Origin: Methylobacteriaceae bacterium
GTDB lineage: Bacteria > Pseudomonadota > Alphaproteobacteria > Rhizobiales > Beijerinckiaceae
Direction: 5' to 3'
DNA: 7,078 bases
Assembly: GCA_019247255.1 (NCBI GenBank)
Contig: JAFAPJ010000491.1
Coordinates: 1 to 7,078 of the forward strand
Made by a program: the position numbers and the translations under genes. The notes below the pieces were generated by a model. It was not told the origin of the DNA. It searched no databases and saw only the letters and a list, made by a program, of their open reading frames with translations. Each line of letters opens with the position of its first letter. Position 1 is the stretch's first letter. Below are positions 6,637 to 7,078 of this stretch, piece by piece.

Positions 6637-6743
6637 CGATCACCTCGCCGAAACCGCTCGCTTCCGGCCGCGAGTTTGCATACGGTCTGTATGCGCAACA
6701 GGCCCGGTCGTCGATCGGCGCCATCGGTCATGGAGACCCGAAC
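6637..6743. promoter_or_regulatory. Divergent promoter region between the hydrolase and the binding-protein gene
   Basis: These 107 bp separate two divergent start codons and should hold both promoters. The hydrolase ribosome site is at 6641-6646 (minus strand GAGGTG). The binding-protein ribosome site GGAG is at 6732-6735. The putative operator at 6676-6700 lies centrally, 39 and 43 bp from the two start codons. I could not identify convincing -35/-10 boxes. Confidence 0.7.
6676..6700 (+). promoter_or_regulatory. Putative GntR/FCD operator, copy 2, with perfect dyad
   Basis: GCATAC (6678-6683) and GTATGC (6689-6694) form a perfect 6-bp inverted repeat around a 5-bp spacer. The wider 25 bp match the minus strand of 3974-3998 at 17 positions, with TTGCAT, TGTAT and the terminal AACA all conserved. 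The size and symmetry suit a dimeric winged-helix regulator such as the GntR proteins encoded here. Confidence 0.6.
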
Positions 6744-7078
6744 GTGAGCGACGCCGAGTTTCCCTCCCGTCAAGCCCGCTCCGCCGGGCTTCAACGTCGT
6801 GACTTCATGCTGGGTACGGGCGCTCTCGCAGCCGCTGCCGTGTCCGGCGTTCGCCCGGCCGTCGCTCAGGCGACGATCGCCCCGCCCGCCATCATCAAGC
6901 CGGGCGCTCTCGTCATGTCGATCAACCCGACGCTGCCCCCGCTCCAATATGTCGACGACAAGGGCGAGCTGCAGGGCATGCGCGTCGAGCTCGGCAACGC
7001 GATCGCGAAATCGCTGGGTCTCACGCCCGAATACGTGCGCATCGAGTTCGCCGCGATGGTGCCGGGGCTCGCCGCCAA
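6744..7078 (+). CDS. Amino-acid-type ABC transporter periplasmic substrate-binding protein, 5' part
   Basis: The first 111 codons of a family-3 extracellular solute-binding protein; the gene continues past the right edge. The GTG at 6744 follows GGAG with 8 bases between. The N-terminus carries a Tat-like signal: R18-R19 in QRRDFML, then an Ala-rich hydrophobic stretch (~22-36) and a likely cleavage site near VAQA (40-43). The mature start matches the family pattern for binding of polar amino acids and opines: a first strand (ALVMSIN), then PPLQYVDDKGELQG, then a helix ending AIAKSLGL. An ATG at codon 22 would delete the twin arginines and is less likely. It should capture the imported solute in the periplasm. 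Divergent placement with the hydrolase and a shared operator suggest the solute is the pathway substrate. Ligand identity cannot be read. Confidence 0.88.
   Translation, partial: MSDAEFPSRQARSAGLQRRDFMLGTGALAAAAVSGVRPAVAQATIAPPAIIKPGALVMSINPTLPPLQYVDDKGELQGMRVELGNAIAKSLGLTPEYVRIEFAAMVPGLAA

Noticed and set aside
1..7078. CRISPR arrays, tRNA/rRNA genes, insertion sequences and attachment sites
   Set aside because: I saw no spaced direct repeats, tRNA-like cloverleaf segments, transposase genes or terminal inverted repeats.

Overview
The window is very GC-rich (about 70% by eye) and densely coding, with strong G/C third-position bias. Together with the gene families present, this suggests an alphaproteobacterium, plausibly of the Rhizobiales/Methylobacterium type. 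That is inference; no rRNA or other phylogenetic marker is present.

Layout. The left edge holds the 3' end of an amino-acid-type ABC transporter ATPase (+). It converges on a GntR/FCD regulator (GntR-1, -). GntR-1 lies 15 bp downstream of a 975-residue flavoprotein (-) that joins in one chain the three parts normally encoded as hcnA-hcnB-hcnC or as opine/D-hydroxyproline dehydrogenase subunits: a [2Fe-2S] ferredoxin, an FAD protein with a BFD-type iron-sulfur domain, and a DAO-family FAD oxidase. A 90-bp divergent promoter region separates it from a DapA/N-acetylneuraminate-lyase-family gene (+), which overlaps by 4 bp a second GntR/FCD regulator (GntR-2, +). GntR-2 is about 62% identical to GntR-1 by my hand alignment. 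GntR-2 overlaps tail-to-tail with a phosphotriesterase-family metal hydrolase gene (-). A second divergent region of 107 bp then leads to the start of an amino-acid-type periplasmic binding protein (+), cut by the right edge.

How it may work together. The set (amino-acid-type ABC transport, metal-dependent hydrolase, multi-cofactor amine/imino-acid dehydrogenase, Schiff-base lyase/deaminase, two regulators) reads as a catabolic island for an amino-acid-like compound. The closest known logic is oxidation of cis-4-hydroxy-D-proline by a Lhp/Oox-type dehydrogenase followed by a DapA-family deaminase. The epimerase and alpha-ketoglutarate-semialdehyde dehydrogenase of that route are not in the window, and the substrate cannot be read from sequence.

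The most notable non-coding signal is a 25-bp element found once in each divergent promoter region. The two copies match at 17 of 25 positions, and one contains a perfect 6-5-6 inverted repeat. I propose it as the operator for one or both GntR paralogues, tying the two divergent promoter pairs into one regulon.
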